In this document: in pieces, positions 24,147-35,584 of the stretch
How the letters are laid out: each line of letters opens with the position of its first letter
Numbering within the stretch: the first letter of the stretch is position 1
Source of the DNA: Pseudorhodobacter sp. PARRP1
GTDB lineage: Bacteria > Pseudomonadota > Alphaproteobacteria > Rhodobacterales > Rhodobacteraceae
Length of the DNA stretch: 64,000 bases
NCBI GenBank assembly: GCA_002256245.1
Contig: NKIU01000005.1
Coordinates: forward strand, 62,001 to 126,000
Direction: 5' to 3'
Program-made: the position numbers and the translations under genes
The notes under the pieces: generated by a model
The model's input: only the letters and a program-made list of their open reading frames with translations
What the model was told of the DNA's origin: nothing
Database searches by the model: none

Positions 24147-24824
24147 ATGACTTTGGCAGAAACCGCCTATGATGCACTGCGGCACGATATCGTGCGGGGC
24201 GTGCTGGCTCCGGGAAAGCCGCTGCGGATGGCGCAGTTGTCAGAGCGCTATGGCATGGGATTCTCGCCGCTGCGCGAGGCGCTGAACCGCTTGCAGGCCG
24301 AGCGGTTGGTGACATCCATCGCCCTGCGCGGGTTTTCGGTGGCGCCGCTGTCGATGGCGGAAATGTGGGATACCATCAACACCCGCGTGCTGATCGAGCA
24401 ACGCGCGTTGCGGCTGGCGATGGCGCAGGGCGGGGATGATTGGGAAACCGGCATCGTCAGCGCGCTGCACAGCCTGACGCTGCAATCGACACGGGCGGCA
24501 GAGGGCGGGGCGGATGAGCAGAAACTGCTGGAAGACCGCCACCACGGCTTTCATCTGGCGCTGATTGCGGGCTGCGGATCAAGCTGGCTGCTGGAGTTTT
24601 TTCAGCGGCTTTATGCAGAGGCCGAGCGTTATCGCTATCCGATGTTGCAACAGCGCAATGTCGAACATCACCGCGATATTCAGGCCGAACATGCGGCGCT
24701 GGCGAAGGCCACTTTGGCGCGCGATGCCGATATGGCCTGCGATCTGTTGGCCGAACATTACCTGCGCACCGCCCGGTTTATCGAGGCGCAGATGACGGCA
24801 GCGCCACAGGTGCAAAGCGCGTAA
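24147..24824 (+). CDS. GntR-family (FCD-type) regulator of the catabolic cluster
   Basis: A 225-residue protein. Residues 1-70 form the GntR winged helix (AYDALRHDIVRGVLAPGKPL, then YGMGFSPLREALNRLQAE), and residues 85-215 an all-helical FCD effector domain with metal-binding-type residues (RHHGFHLALIAG, NVEHHRDIQAEHAAL). FCD regulators respond to small carboxylates. The ATG at 24147 is 6 bases after AGAGG; an ATG at 24087 is possible but would overlap the palindrome. It is divergent from the bicupin gene, so it likely controls the cluster and itself. Confidence 0.88.
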   Translation: MTLAETAYDALRHDIVRGVLAPGKPLRMAQLSERYGMGFSPLREALNRLQAERLVTSIALRGFSVAPLSMAEMWDTINTRVLIEQRALRLAMAQGGDDWETGIVSALHSLTLQSTRAAEGGADEQKLLEDRHHGFHLALIAGCGSSWLLEFFQRLYAEAERYRYPMLQQRNVEHHRDIQAEHAALAKATLARDADMACDLLAEHYLRTARFIEAQMTAAPQVQSA

Positions 24825-24827
24825 GGT

Positions 24828-25706
24828 CTATCCAGCGAGCGGGATCACATCGACGGCCTGCTTGCTTTTCTGCCCGCCCGAAATGCGCATCGTGCCTTTG
24901 ATCGGCGACACATCGCTGTAATCGCGCCCGTAGGCGACGACGATGTGATCTTCCCCGGCCAGTTTATCGTTGGTGGGGTCGAATTCCAGCCAGCCAGCAT
25001 CCGGCCCACACCACGCCCGCACCCAAGCGTGCATCGCGTCAGCCCCTTCCAGCCGGGGCTTTCCGGGCGGTGGCAGGGTGCGCAGAAAACCACTGACATA
25101 GCCCGCCGGGATGCCGATACCGCGCAGGCAGGCGATCATGATATGGCTGAAATCCTGACAGACACCTTGACGCTTGGCGAAAGCCTCGGTCGCAGGCGTG
25201 TCAACAGTGGTGGCTTTGGGGTCAAACTTCATGTGGCGATAAAGCGCGCTGCCGATTGCGACCACAGCTTCGGCCACGGTCATGCCGGGGTGCAAAGCGC
25301 CCAGCGCAAAGGCCGTCATCGCGCGGTCGCGTGGAACGCGGACGGAAGTGGAGAGGAAATGCAGCGGTGAGGCGGGGCCAAGATCGCGCTGAGCCGCCAA
25401 GGCTGCAGCCAGATCGGGCAAGGCGATGGCATTGGGGGGCATGTTGGGGATCACCAGACGCTCGATACGCGCCTTCATGGTGAAGGCAACCGCATCGTGT
25501 GGGCCGCGAAAGCTGAACTCGGTGATGCGGTTGCCGAAAAAGTCGATCCGATCCAGCCGCTCTTCGGGGCGCGGCGTGATGTCGAGCAGGCTGGCCTGCA
25601 CACGCTGGCCCGGGATATCCAGCGGCATCACGCAAACCACATGCCGCCCGCCCACCGCCGGGTTGGCGTATTGATAGGCGATTTGCAGTTTGATGTCGTA
25701 GATCAT
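24828..25706 (-). CDS. Transglutaminase-like protein with bacterial N-terminal domain
   Basis: A 292-residue protein. An N-terminal beta domain (residues 1-90, typical of bacterial transglutaminase-like proteins) precedes a papain-like transglutaminase core with Cys in RQGVCQDFSHIM, His in AMHAWVRAW and Asp in LEFDPTNDKL. This triad can form or break amide bonds. It is the last of three leftward genes with an ATP-grasp/alpha-E protein and a transglutaminase-DUF2126 protein, a grouping widely conserved in bacteria. The convergent GntR gene ends 3 bp away. The substrate is unknown. Confidence 0.87.
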   Translation of the reverse strand: MIYDIKLQIAYQYANPAVGGRHVVCVMPLDIPGQRVQASLLDITPRPEERLDRIDFFGNRITEFSFRGPHDAVAFTMKARIERLVIPNMPPNAIALPDLAAALAAQRDLGPASPLHFLSTSVRVPRDRAMTAFALGALHPGMTVAEAVVAIGSALYRHMKFDPKATTVDTPATEAFAKRQGVCQDFSHIMIACLRGIGIPAGYVSGFLRTLPPPGKPRLEGADAMHAWVRAWCGPDAGWLEFDPTNDKLAGEDHIVVAYGRDYSDVSPIKGTMRISGGQKSKQAVDVIPLAG

Positions 25707-25722
25707 CGCGCCACCCCTTAAA

Positions 25723-25819
25723 AACGTATCTGGTTCAGATTGTATCGAAAACCGCTGCCTCTCGCATCCGCTTGAACACGCTTTTCGATAAGTGTTTTTC
25801 TAACAAAACCAGACACGTT
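25723..25819. repeat. Nested inverted repeats between the alpha-E and transglutaminase genes
   Basis: Outer arms AACGTATCTGGTT (25723-25735) and AACCAGACACGTT (25807-25819) match at 12 of 13 positions. Inner arms TATCGAAAA (25743-25751) and TTTTCGATA (25782-25790) match perfectly. They fill the 113-bp gap and could form one long stem-loop in the transcript between two genes that otherwise act together. Confidence 0.65.
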
Positions 25820-28216
25820 CTAATGCATGAACGCGGCGTTCAGCGCGTTGGACAGATCATAGATCTGGCCGCGCGCCGTCAGCAGCGCCTCGGCGTCCAG
25901 CGTCTGCACGGTGTGCACGATGATCGAGGTTTGCAGCAGGCGGACCTTACGCTCAAACTCGGTCATCTGACCATGCGGGCCGGTGCTAGAGAGTTCGTCC
26001 ACGCATTTCGCGATCACATCCAACTGAAAGCGCACCGCGCGCGGGTTGCATTCGTCCAGTGCCAGCAGGTCGATCACACTCTCGCGGCTGGTGAACACGG
26101 CATAGCGCTGGCGGTGCACCATGATGCTGTCGCCAACCTCGATCGCCATATCCAGACCGCCGGGCAGCGCGGTGGGGCCTGTCACCGCGGCAAGAAGATC
26201 GGTCATCATCGCGGCGCGCTCTAGCGAACGGCCGATGGACAGAAACTGCCAGCCGGTCGCGCGATACATGTTTTCATGCACAAGGCCGGAAAAGCCCGCG
26301 ATCTTGCGCAGCATCACGCTCATCACCTGTGCGGCATCGCTGCCGGTTTCGGTGGTTTTGGCGATGCGGGTCATGGATTTCTCCATATCCTGCAAGGCGG
26401 CCCAGCCATCGACGCTGAAGCGGTCGCGGATTTGAGAGGCGCTGTAAACGGCAGAGCTGAGGGTGTTGAGAACACCCGCCGGAAACGCCTCGGTCGCATC
26501 GACGCCGTAGGATTTCAGCCGGGCGCGGATGGTGGCAAGCAAGGCGGTGTTGCCAGCCTCATTCACCCGGCCGTTGTAGGCGCGCACAAGACGCAGCAGG
26601 CCCTCGGTGCGCTCGACATAGCGGCCAAGCCAGAACAGATTGTCAGCCGCACGGCTGGGCAAAGGGCCGGGTTGCGCGCGCACGAACGGCGCGGATTTGG
26701 GCGCGCGCAGGGTGACGGGTTCAACCGGGGTGTCGCTGACCACCCAGACATCGGCGACCGAGCCGCCGTTGCGCATGGAAATTGCGGTGGTGTCGGTGCC
26801 TGCGCCAATGCGGGCAAAGCCCCCCGGCATCACCTGCCAGCCACTTTCGGTGCGGGCCAGAAACACCCGCAGCGACATCGGGCGCGGCACAAGCGCGCCG
26901 TTTTCGTAAAACGGCGTCGTGGACAGGGTCACCAGTTCTTTGCCCACCAGACCGCCCGCATTGTCGGTCAGCCAATCGTGCAGGTCGGCATCATCGGCAG
27001 CGCCACGCATCTGGCCGCCAATGGCGTGGGGCGCGGTGGTTTCAAACGCGATGCGGGTCGCCATCGCCGGACCGATCAACATGCGGTCGGCATGGGCGCG
27101 GACATGGGCAAGCTCTTTTTCCTGACCGCACCACCATGTTGCCACGTTGGGGATTTGCAGCTTTTGCCCGGTCAGCACTTGGGCGATTTTCGGCAGAAAC
27201 GCCATCAGGGCCTGCGTTTCCAGCACACCGACGCCCAATGCGTTGACCATCGTCACATTGCCTTGGCGCACCGCCGACATCAGGCCGGGGGTGCCAAGCT
27301 GGCTGTCGCCGCGCAATTCCAGCGGATCGGCCCAGATGCCATCCATCCGCCGCCACAGCACATCAACCGGGGCAAGGCCTTCAACCGTGCGGACGTAAAG
27401 CTGGCCGTTTTCCACGGTCAGATCCTCGCCCTCCAGCAGCGCCATGCCAAGGTAGCGGGCGATATAGGCTTGTTCGTAATAGGTGTCGGTCAGCGGCCCC
27501 GGCGTCAGGATGCCCACGCGCGAGGTCGGATCGCTGCGCAGTTTTTCCAGCGCGTCGCGGAAGGCGCGGAAGAAGCCTGCAAGGCGGTGAACGTTGGTCG
27601 TCCGATACAGGTCGGGGAACACGCGGGAGGCCGCCACCCGGTTTTCCAGCGCAAAACCTGCGCCAGAGGGTGCATCGGTGCGATCCGACAGCACCCACCA
27701 GCGGCCATCGGGGCCACGGCCAATTTCAAACGCCATGAAGTGCAGGAAATGCCCCGAGCGTGGCTTGACCCCGACCATGGGCCGCAGCCATTCGGGGTTT
27801 TCGGCGATCAGGCTGGCGGGCAAGTGGCCGTCTGCCACCAAGCGGTTTTCGCCGTAAAGGTCGGCGGCCAGCAACTCCATCAGATCGGCGCGCTGGATCA
27901 GGCCGGCCTCGATGCTGTGCCATTCAGCCTCGGGCAAAAGGATTGGCACCGCCGAGAACGGCCAATCCCGACCTGCGCTGGATTTATCGCCATATTTGCG
28001 GAAGAACACGCCGGTGTCAGCCAGATGCTGCTCTCCCCGCGCGAAGGCGTCCTTCACCTCGGCATCCGACAGACCTGACATATGCGCAAGCAGCCCGGCC
28101 CAAACCGGACGCATCACGCCCTGCGCGTCCACCAGTTCATCCGGCACGCCGGGCAGCGGGCGATACCGGGCGAAAAGCTGGGTATCAACCGGCTTGGTTT
28201 TGGCCTTGCGTGCCAT
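25820..28216 (-). CDS. Circularly permuted ATP-grasp / alpha-E fusion protein
   Basis: A 798-residue fusion. Residues about 70-480 are the circularly permuted ATP-grasp type 2 region (DLYGENRLVADGHLPASLIA in part, VGILTPGPLTDTYYEQAYIA, MVNALGVGVLETQALMAFLP). Residues about 500-798 form the all-helical alpha-E domain (RAADNLFWLGRYVERTEGL, GWQFLSIGRSLERAAMMTDLL). In many genomes these are two genes. The pair is predicted to ligate peptides or amides together with transglutaminase-like partners. The ATG at 28216 shares one base with the DUF2126 gene stop (TGATG), so translation is coupled; a TTG one codon earlier is possible. Confidence 0.87.
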   Translation of the reverse strand: MARKAKTKPVDTQLFARYRPLPGVPDELVDAQGVMRPVWAGLLAHMSGLSDAEVKDAFARGEQHLADTGVFFRKYGDKSSAGRDWPFSAVPILLPEAEWHSIEAGLIQRADLMELLAADLYGENRLVADGHLPASLIAENPEWLRPMVGVKPRSGHFLHFMAFEIGRGPDGRWWVLSDRTDAPSGAGFALENRVAASRVFPDLYRTTNVHRLAGFFRAFRDALEKLRSDPTSRVGILTPGPLTDTYYEQAYIARYLGMALLEGEDLTVENGQLYVRTVEGLAPVDVLWRRMDGIWADPLELRGDSQLGTPGLMSAVRQGNVTMVNALGVGVLETQALMAFLPKIAQVLTGQKLQIPNVATWWCGQEKELAHVRAHADRMLIGPAMATRIAFETTAPHAIGGQMRGAADDADLHDWLTDNAGGLVGKELVTLSTTPFYENGALVPRPMSLRVFLARTESGWQVMPGGFARIGAGTDTTAISMRNGGSVADVWVVSDTPVEPVTLRAPKSAPFVRAQPGPLPSRAADNLFWLGRYVERTEGLLRLVRAYNGRVNEAGNTALLATIRARLKSYGVDATEAFPAGVLNTLSSAVYSASQIRDRFSVDGWAALQDMEKSMTRIAKTTETGSDAAQVMSVMLRKIAGFSGLVHENMYRATGWQFLSIGRSLERAAMMTDLLAAVTGPTALPGGLDMAIEVGDSIMVHRQRYAVFTSRESVIDLLALDECNPRAVRFQLDVIAKCVDELSSTGPHGQMTEFERKVRLLQTSIIVHTVQTLDAEALLTARGQIYDLSNALNAAFMH

Positions 28217-31200
28217 CAAGCCCGGGGTGCGCGGCGCAGGTCGAGGGTCATGGGAAACTCGGGGTGCGGGGTTTCAGAGACGGGTTCATAGAGGCCACCG
28301 GTATGGCCATGCGGTTCAAACCGGGCAAGTCTGCGGGCTTCGGCCTCATTGCTGTTGACCGGGAAGGTATCGTAATTGCGCCCGCCGGGATGGGCGACGT
28401 GATAGGTGCAGCCACCCAAGGCGCGGCCTGTCCAGGTGTCATACACGTCAAAGGTCAAGGGCGCGTTAACCGGCAACACCGGGTGCAAGGCGAGCGGCGG
28501 CTGCCACGCCTTGAAGCGAACGGCGGCAACGGAAACCCCTGCCCCCACGGTTTGCATCGGCATCTGGCGTTGGTTGCAGGTGACGGTGTAGCGGCCCGGA
28601 TCACCGCCGGTCAGCTTGGCTTGCAGGCGCTCCACCGAGCTGTCGGTGTAGCGCACGGTGCCACCGATGGCCCCGGTTTCGCCCATGACGTGCCACGGCT
28701 CCAGCGCCTGACGGATTTCCAAGGTGACGCCTTCAAACGTCGCCTCACCGCAGAACGGAAAGCGGAACTCGGCCTGGGCCTTGAACCAATCGGGGTTGAA
28801 ATCAAAGCCATGCTGGCGCAGGTCGGCCAGCACATCCAGAAAATCGGCCCAGACGAAATGCGGCAGCATGAAGCGGTCGGCCAGATTGGTGCCCCAGCGG
28901 GTGAGGTTGCCTTTGATCGGGGCCGCCCACATCCCCGCGATCAGGGCGCGGATCAGCAGTTGTTGCGCTAGGCTCATCCGCGGGTTCGGCGGCATCTCAA
29001 AACCGCGGAACTCGACCAGACCAAGGCGGCCTGTCGGGCCATCGGGGGAATACAGCTTGTCGATGCAGATTTCCGCGCGGTGGGTGTTGCCTGTCACGTC
29101 CACCAGCAGGTTGCGCAACAGGCGGTCCACCAGCCAGGGCGGCGGCGCTGCCCCCTGCCCCGGTGTCGGGATTTGGGCCAGCGCGATTTCCAACTCATAC
29201 AGCGCATCCATCCGCGCCTCGTCGATGCGCGGGGCCTGAGAGGTGGGGCCGATGAACAGGCCAGAGAACATGTAGGACAAGCTGGGGTGACGCTGCCAGT
29301 GCAGGATCAGGCTGGCCAAAAGATCGGGGCGGCGCAGGAAGGGGCTGTCGGCGGGGGTGACGCCGCCTACCACGACATGATTGCCGCCGCCGGTTCCGGT
29401 ATGCTTGCCGTCGATCATGAATTTGTCGGCACCAAGGCGCAACTGGCGCGCCTCTTCATAGACGATTTCCGTGGTGAGGACGGTTTCGCCCCAGTTGTGC
29501 GACGGGTGGATGTTCACCTCGATCACGCCCGGATCGGGGGCGACGCGGATCACGTTCAGGCGCGGATCATTGGGCGGGCCGTAGCCTTCGATATGCACAG
29601 GCAGGCCCAGCTTGGCCGCAGCGGTTTCGGCGGCGGCGATCAGTTCGAGATAGTCTTCAACCTTTTCCACCGGCGGCATGAACACGCACAGGCGACCATC
29701 GCGAGGTTCGACCGAAATCGCGGTGCGCACGGAACCCGCAAGGTCGGAAATCACCTGCTCGCGACGGTCTTGCGTGGCCTCGGATGCGGTGAAGCTGGCG
29801 ACAGGTTGGGCCGGTTCGGGCGTGAAATCGGGCAGCGGGCCACGGTCGTCGAATGGGTCACCGGGGTTCACATGCGGGTAATCGGCGGGCTTGACGTAGG
29901 GCAATGATCCCAGCGGCAACCGGTAGCCGACGGGGCTGTCGCCCGGCACAAGGAACAGATGGCCACGCCGCAGCGCCCATTTTTCCGACACCCAAGTTTG
30001 GGCGGCTCGGCTCTGCCAGCGTTGCACGGGCAGCACGAAGCCAGAGGGTTCCGTCAGGCCACGCGAGAAGACGCGGGCGATGCGGTTGCGTTCTTCGGGG
30101 TCTTTCAGATGCGAGTTTTCGGGGGTGACGTTTTCGGGCAGATTGCCTTCCTTGACGATCCATTCGGCCGGGTCTTCAAAGGCGGGGGTCACATTTTCCG
30201 CAGGCAAACCAAGGGTTTCGGCGATGTTCTGCAGCAGGGTGCTGGCCTGTTGTGGCGTGGCCCCTTCGGCCACCTCATGCGCGATCAGGTCGGGGTTGTG
30301 CCAGATCGGCTTGCCATCGCGGCGCCAGTAGAGGCTGAACGTCCAGCGCGGCAGGGTTTCACCCGGATACCATTTGCCTTGGCCGTAATGCAGAAAACCG
30401 CCGGGGGCGAATTTGGCTTGCAGACGGCGGATCAGCGCATCGGCAAAGACGCGTTTGGTGGGGCCGACGGCATCGGTGTTCCACTCGCCCGCCTCGAAAT
30501 CGTCGATCGACACGAAGGTCGGCTCGCCGCCCATGGTCAGGCGCACATCGCCTGCGGCCAGCGCCGCATCGACCTTATGGCCAAGCTGGTTCAGCTCATT
30601 CCACGCGGTATCCGAAAACGGCATGGTGATGCGGGGATGTTCGGCGGTGCGCGTCACCGTCATGTCGAAGTCGAAAGCGACCTCGGCATAACTCGCCATG
30701 CCGGAGATGGGGGCTGCATTGGAGTAATGCGGGGTGGCAGACAGCGGGATATGGCTTTCGCCCGTCAGCAGGCCAGAGGTGGGATCAAGCCCGATCCAGC
30801 CCGCGCCCGGCAGATAAACCTCGCACCACGCATGGAGGTCGGTGAAGTCTTTGTCGGTGCCTTGCGGGCCATCAACCGCCACCAGATCGGGTTTCAACTG
30901 GATCAGATAGCCCGACACAAACCGCGCGGCGAAGCCCAGATGCCGCAATGCATTCACCAGCAACCACGAGGTATCGCGGCACGAGCCCAAGGCCAGACCA
31001 AGGGTTTCTTCCGGCGTCTGCACGCCCGGCTCCATGCGGATGACATAGCCGATTTCGGCCGCCAACTGCGCATTCAGCCGCACGATGAAATCAATGGTGC
31101 GCAACGGGTCGCGCGGCACGCGGTCGAGGAACGCCTGCAACAGAGGCCCCGGCGCGTCGCATTTGCGGTAGATCACCAGATCGTCGGCAATTTCGAGCGG

Positions 31201-31518
31201 ATACTCAAACGGCCAAGTCTCGGCGCTGGGATCAACGAAGAAATCGAACGGATTATACACGGTCATGTCGGCGGTCAGATCGACCTCGATCTTCAACTCT
31301 GTCACCGGATCGGGAAAGACATAGCGGGCCAGCCAGTTGCCATACAAATCCTGCTGGTAATTCACAAAATGATTCGCAGGCGTCACCTTCAGCGCATGCG
31401 AGACCACCCGCGTGCGGCTGTGCGGTGCCGGGCGCAAACGGATGATCTGCGGGCCAAGCGTGACCGGGCGGTCGTATTTGTAATGCGTCAGGTGGTAGAT
31501 GCTGGCGAGGATCGACAT
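28216..31518 (-). CDS. Transglutaminase-like protein with C-terminal DUF2126
   Basis: A large 1100-residue protein. Residues 1-280 form a bacterial transglutaminase-like module with Cys in [13 protein letters not shown], His in [14 protein letters not shown] and Asp in [10 protein letters not shown]. The remaining 800 residues are DUF2126, with [36 protein letters not shown] and [13 protein letters not shown]; comparative work has linked DUF2126 to glutamine-synthetase-like amide-ligase folds. It is the first gene of the three-gene operon, with AAGGAAA before the ATG. The system as a whole has no established product. Confidence 0.88.
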   Translation of the reverse strand: MSILASIYHLTHYKYDRPVTLGPQIIRLRPAPHSRTRVVSHALKVTPANHFVNYQQDLYGNWLARYVFPDPVTELKIEVDLTADMTVYNPFDFFVDPSAETWPFEYPLEIADDLVIYRKCDAPGPLLQAFLDRVPRDPLRTIDFIVRLNAQLAAEIGYVIRMEPGVQTPEETLGLALGSCRDTSWLLVNALRHLGFAARFVSGYLIQLKPDLVAVDGPQGTDKDFTDLHAWCEVYLPGAGWIGLDPTSGLLTGESHIPLSATPHYSNAAPISGMASYAEVAFDFDMTVTRTAEHPRITMPFSDTAWNELNQLGHKVDAALAAGDVRLTMGGEPTFVSIDDFEAGEWNTDAVGPTKRVFADALIRRLQAKFAPGGFLHYGQGKWYPGETLPRWTFSLYWRRDGKPIWHNPDLIAHEVAEGATPQQASTLLQNIAETLGLPAENVTPAFEDPAEWIVKEGNLPENVTPENSHLKDPEERNRIARVFSRGLTEPSGFVLPVQRWQSRAAQTWVSEKWALRRGHLFLVPGDSPVGYRLPLGSLPYVKPADYPHVNPGDPFDDRGPLPDFTPEPAQPVASFTASEATQDRREQVISDLAGSVRTAISVEPRDGRLCVFMPPVEKVEDYLELIAAAETAAAKLGLPVHIEGYGPPNDPRLNVIRVAPDPGVIEVNIHPSHNWGETVLTTEIVYEEARQLRLGADKFMIDGKHTGTGGGNHVVVGGVTPADSPFLRRPDLLASLILHWQRHPSLSYMFSGLFIGPTSQAPRIDEARMDALYELEIALAQIPTPGQGAAPPPWLVDRLLRNLLVDVTGNTHRAEICIDKLYSPDGPTGRLGLVEFRGFEMPPNPRMSLAQQLLIRALIAGMWAAPIKGNLTRWGTNLADRFMLPHFVWADFLDVLADLRQHGFDFNPDWFKAQAEFRFPFCGEATFEGVTLEIRQALEPWHVMGETGAIGGTVRYTDSSVERLQAKLTGGDPGRYTVTCNQRQMPMQTVGAGVSVAAVRFKAWQPPLALHPVLPVNAPLTFDVYDTWTGRALGGCTYHVAHPGGRNYDTFPVNSNEAEARRLARFEPHGHTGGLYEPVSETPHPEFPMTLDLRRAPRA

Positions 31519-31650
31519 GAAATTTCCTTCAGGGATAGAGAGGTTTTTTCACAGCCAGCGGTGATCCTCTAACACTTTGTGCATCACCAAGCCGATTAGG
31601 CGCAAGTGATGAAGTTTTCCGCAAATACCGCCTATAAAACAAGCAGGTCG

Positions 31651-32565
31651 TCAAAGCGCCCCGTGCTGCGCGCGCAAAGTCTCGGCCGAGAATCGCACCA
31701 GTTCCGCCACCTGACCCAACTGCTTGGCGAGTGGCGAGGTTTTGCGCCAGACCATACCCACCATCCGCTGCGGTTTCGGATCACCAAACCGCGCCACCGA
31801 GACCGCGGCAGAGCGGGTTTCCACCGCCATCGCCATCTCCGGGATCAGCGTGACGCCAATTCCTGCGCTGACCATCTGCACCAAAGTGGACAGCGAGCTT
31901 CCGTCCAGAAGTTCGCGCGGTGGGGCGGCGGACATGTTGCAGAACGACAGCGCCTGATCGCGGAAACAGTGGCCTTCCTCCAGCAGAAGCAGGCGCATTT
32001 CACGCAGGCGTTCGCGGCTGGGTACGGGTTTGCCCGCATCCTCTGCCGGGCGGATCAGCACGAAATCTTCGGAAAACAGCGGCATTTCCGTCAGCGAGGG
32101 TTCCGAGATGGGCAGCGCCACGATGGCGGTATCGAGGCGTCCCTCGGCCAGTTCGGTCAGCAGTTTCGGCGTGACGGTTTCGCGCAGTTGCAGGTCCAGA
32201 TCGGCGTTCTGCCGCATCAGGTTGCCGATGATCGTCGGCAACAGATAGGGCGCGATGGTGGGAATCACCCCGATCCGCAACCGACCCGCCAGTTGGCTTT
32301 GCGCCGCCCGCGCGATGTCAGCCAACTCATCCACCGAGCGCAGAATGTCGCGCACCCGGACCGCAAAAGCCTCGCCAAAGCTGGTCAGCCGCACCTGCCG
32401 CGCGCCACGCTCAAACAGATCGGTGCCAAGGGCTGCTTCCAGTTCCTTGATCTGCATCGACAAAGCCGGCTGCGAGATGGCGCAGACCTCTGCCGCGCGG
32501 CCAAAATGACCGTGGCGGGCCAGCGCCTCAAAATAGCGGAACTGTTTCAGGGTGAAGTTTATCAT
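31651..32565 (-). CDS. oxyR: OxyR, hydrogen-peroxide-sensing LysR regulator
   Basis: A 304-residue LysR-type regulator. The N-terminal helix-turn-helix (FEALARHGHFGRAAEVCAIS, then QPALSMQIKELE) is followed by the regulatory domain with EEGHCFRDQALSFC, the two redox cysteines nine residues apart that form the OxyR disulfide. It is divergent from katG, its usual target, and the intergenic space carries a strong inverted repeat. Length and cysteine spacing match OxyR well. It should activate katG on peroxide stress. Confidence 0.93.
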   Translation of the reverse strand: MINFTLKQFRYFEALARHGHFGRAAEVCAISQPALSMQIKELEAALGTDLFERGARQVRLTSFGEAFAVRVRDILRSVDELADIARAAQSQLAGRLRIGVIPTIAPYLLPTIIGNLMRQNADLDLQLRETVTPKLLTELAEGRLDTAIVALPISEPSLTEMPLFSEDFVLIRPAEDAGKPVPSRERLREMRLLLLEEGHCFRDQALSFCNMSAAPPRELLDGSSLSTLVQMVSAGIGVTLIPEMAMAVETRSAAVSVARFGDPKPQRMVGMVWRKTSPLAKQLGQVAELVRFSAETLRAQHGAL

Positions 32566-32605
32566 AAGGCAAGCTTATCGTAACAATCAGTATATTCAAC
32601 TTAAA

Positions 32606-32637
32606 CTAATGCCACGCAGTTGTTATAGTGGCATTAG
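32606..32637. promoter_or_regulatory. Inverted repeat between oxyR and katG
   Basis: CTAATGCCAC (32606-32615) and GTGGCATTAG (32628-32637) are perfect 10-bp arms with a 12-bp spacer. The overall symmetric length of 32 bp suits an OxyR tetramer site. Rightward katG starts 55 bp later. Confidence 0.6.
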
Positions 32638-34923
<2,286 letters not shown>

Positions 34924-34941
34924 ACGGTTCTGAAAAACGAA

Positions 34942-34975
34942 ACCGCGCGCGGGTTTGCCCCGCGCGCGGTTTTTA
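34942..34975 (+). terminator. Rho-independent terminator after katG
   Basis: A 12-bp GC-rich stem (34942-34953 with 34959-34970), 5-nt loop, then a T-run. An A-run on the other side suggests it also serves the convergent small gene at 35012. Confidence 0.88.
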
Positions 34976-35011
34976 TTTGCTTGTCCTTGAAAGGACAGGC
35001 CGTTTGCGCCG

Positions 35012-35302
35012 TTACATCTTCAAGGCGTCGATGACTTTGCCTTCAGGATGCGCCTTGCAGGCATCCGCTGCGGCGGTGGCCATGTCGGCGTCGCTGAGCG
35101 CGCTGTATTTGGTGTTCATCGCAGCGTCGTCCTTCAACGCTTCTTTCATCGCGATGCCGACGGCGCTCATGTTCTGCATGTCCATCAGCGCGAAGTCGTT
35201 GCAAGAGACCGTCGAAGGGTCAACTTTGATATCGCCTTCGGTCTGCGCGAAAGCCGGAACGGCCAGCAAGGCAACGGCCGCGAATGCATAGGTCATTTTC
35301 AT
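35012..35302 (-). CDS. HdeA/HdeB-like small periplasmic protein
   Basis: A 96-residue protein. A signal peptide (MKMTYAFAAVALLAVPAFAQ, cleavage after AFA) precedes a short mature domain with two cysteines (STVSCNDFALMD and AADACKAHPEGKV) that should pair as in the acid-stress chaperone HdeA. The CxDF..MD and C..HP pattern is what suggests the family; identity to characterised members is probably low. It would act in the periplasm. The start at 35302 is followed by an alternative Met two codons later. It is a single gene convergent with katG. Confidence 0.68.
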   Translation of the reverse strand: MKMTYAFAAVALLAVPAFAQTEGDIKVDPSTVSCNDFALMDMQNMSAVGIAMKEALKDDAAMNTKYSALSDADMATAAADACKAHPEGKVIDALKM

Positions 35303-35584
35303 CGGTGTATCCTCCTCAAGGCCCGCAATGTCGCGGGATGGGATTGAAGTAAGCCTCACAGATCAAACCAAAAGGGTGCGGGGCTTGATGAGCGATGCGT
35401 GGATTAGTGTGCGGCGAGTTTGCGCCAAAAGCCCCGCGCCGCTGCGCAGAAACGCGCCCAAAAACCTGCGATGCCGCAGGGGTAGGTGATTTGTGCTGTT
35501 TAGCCCTGCAACGGAATCGGTTTGGGCGCGTTGGTGCGCTTGCGTGTAGAAAATGTTTGCGAAAGCCTGATTTTCACCACAGCG
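35303..35584. other. Intergenic, no gene seen
   Basis: This 282-bp stretch lies between dxs and the HdeA-like gene. It holds a small hairpin, CCCGC/GCGGG near 35322-35337, just upstream of the HdeA-like start, and presumably that gene's promoter. I see no supported coding region. Confidence 0.4.

Noticed and set aside
26276-28078. 600-codon plus-strand frame opposite the ATP-grasp/alpha-E gene
   Set aside because: The minus-strand protein has clear domains throughout, so this frame is a shadow.
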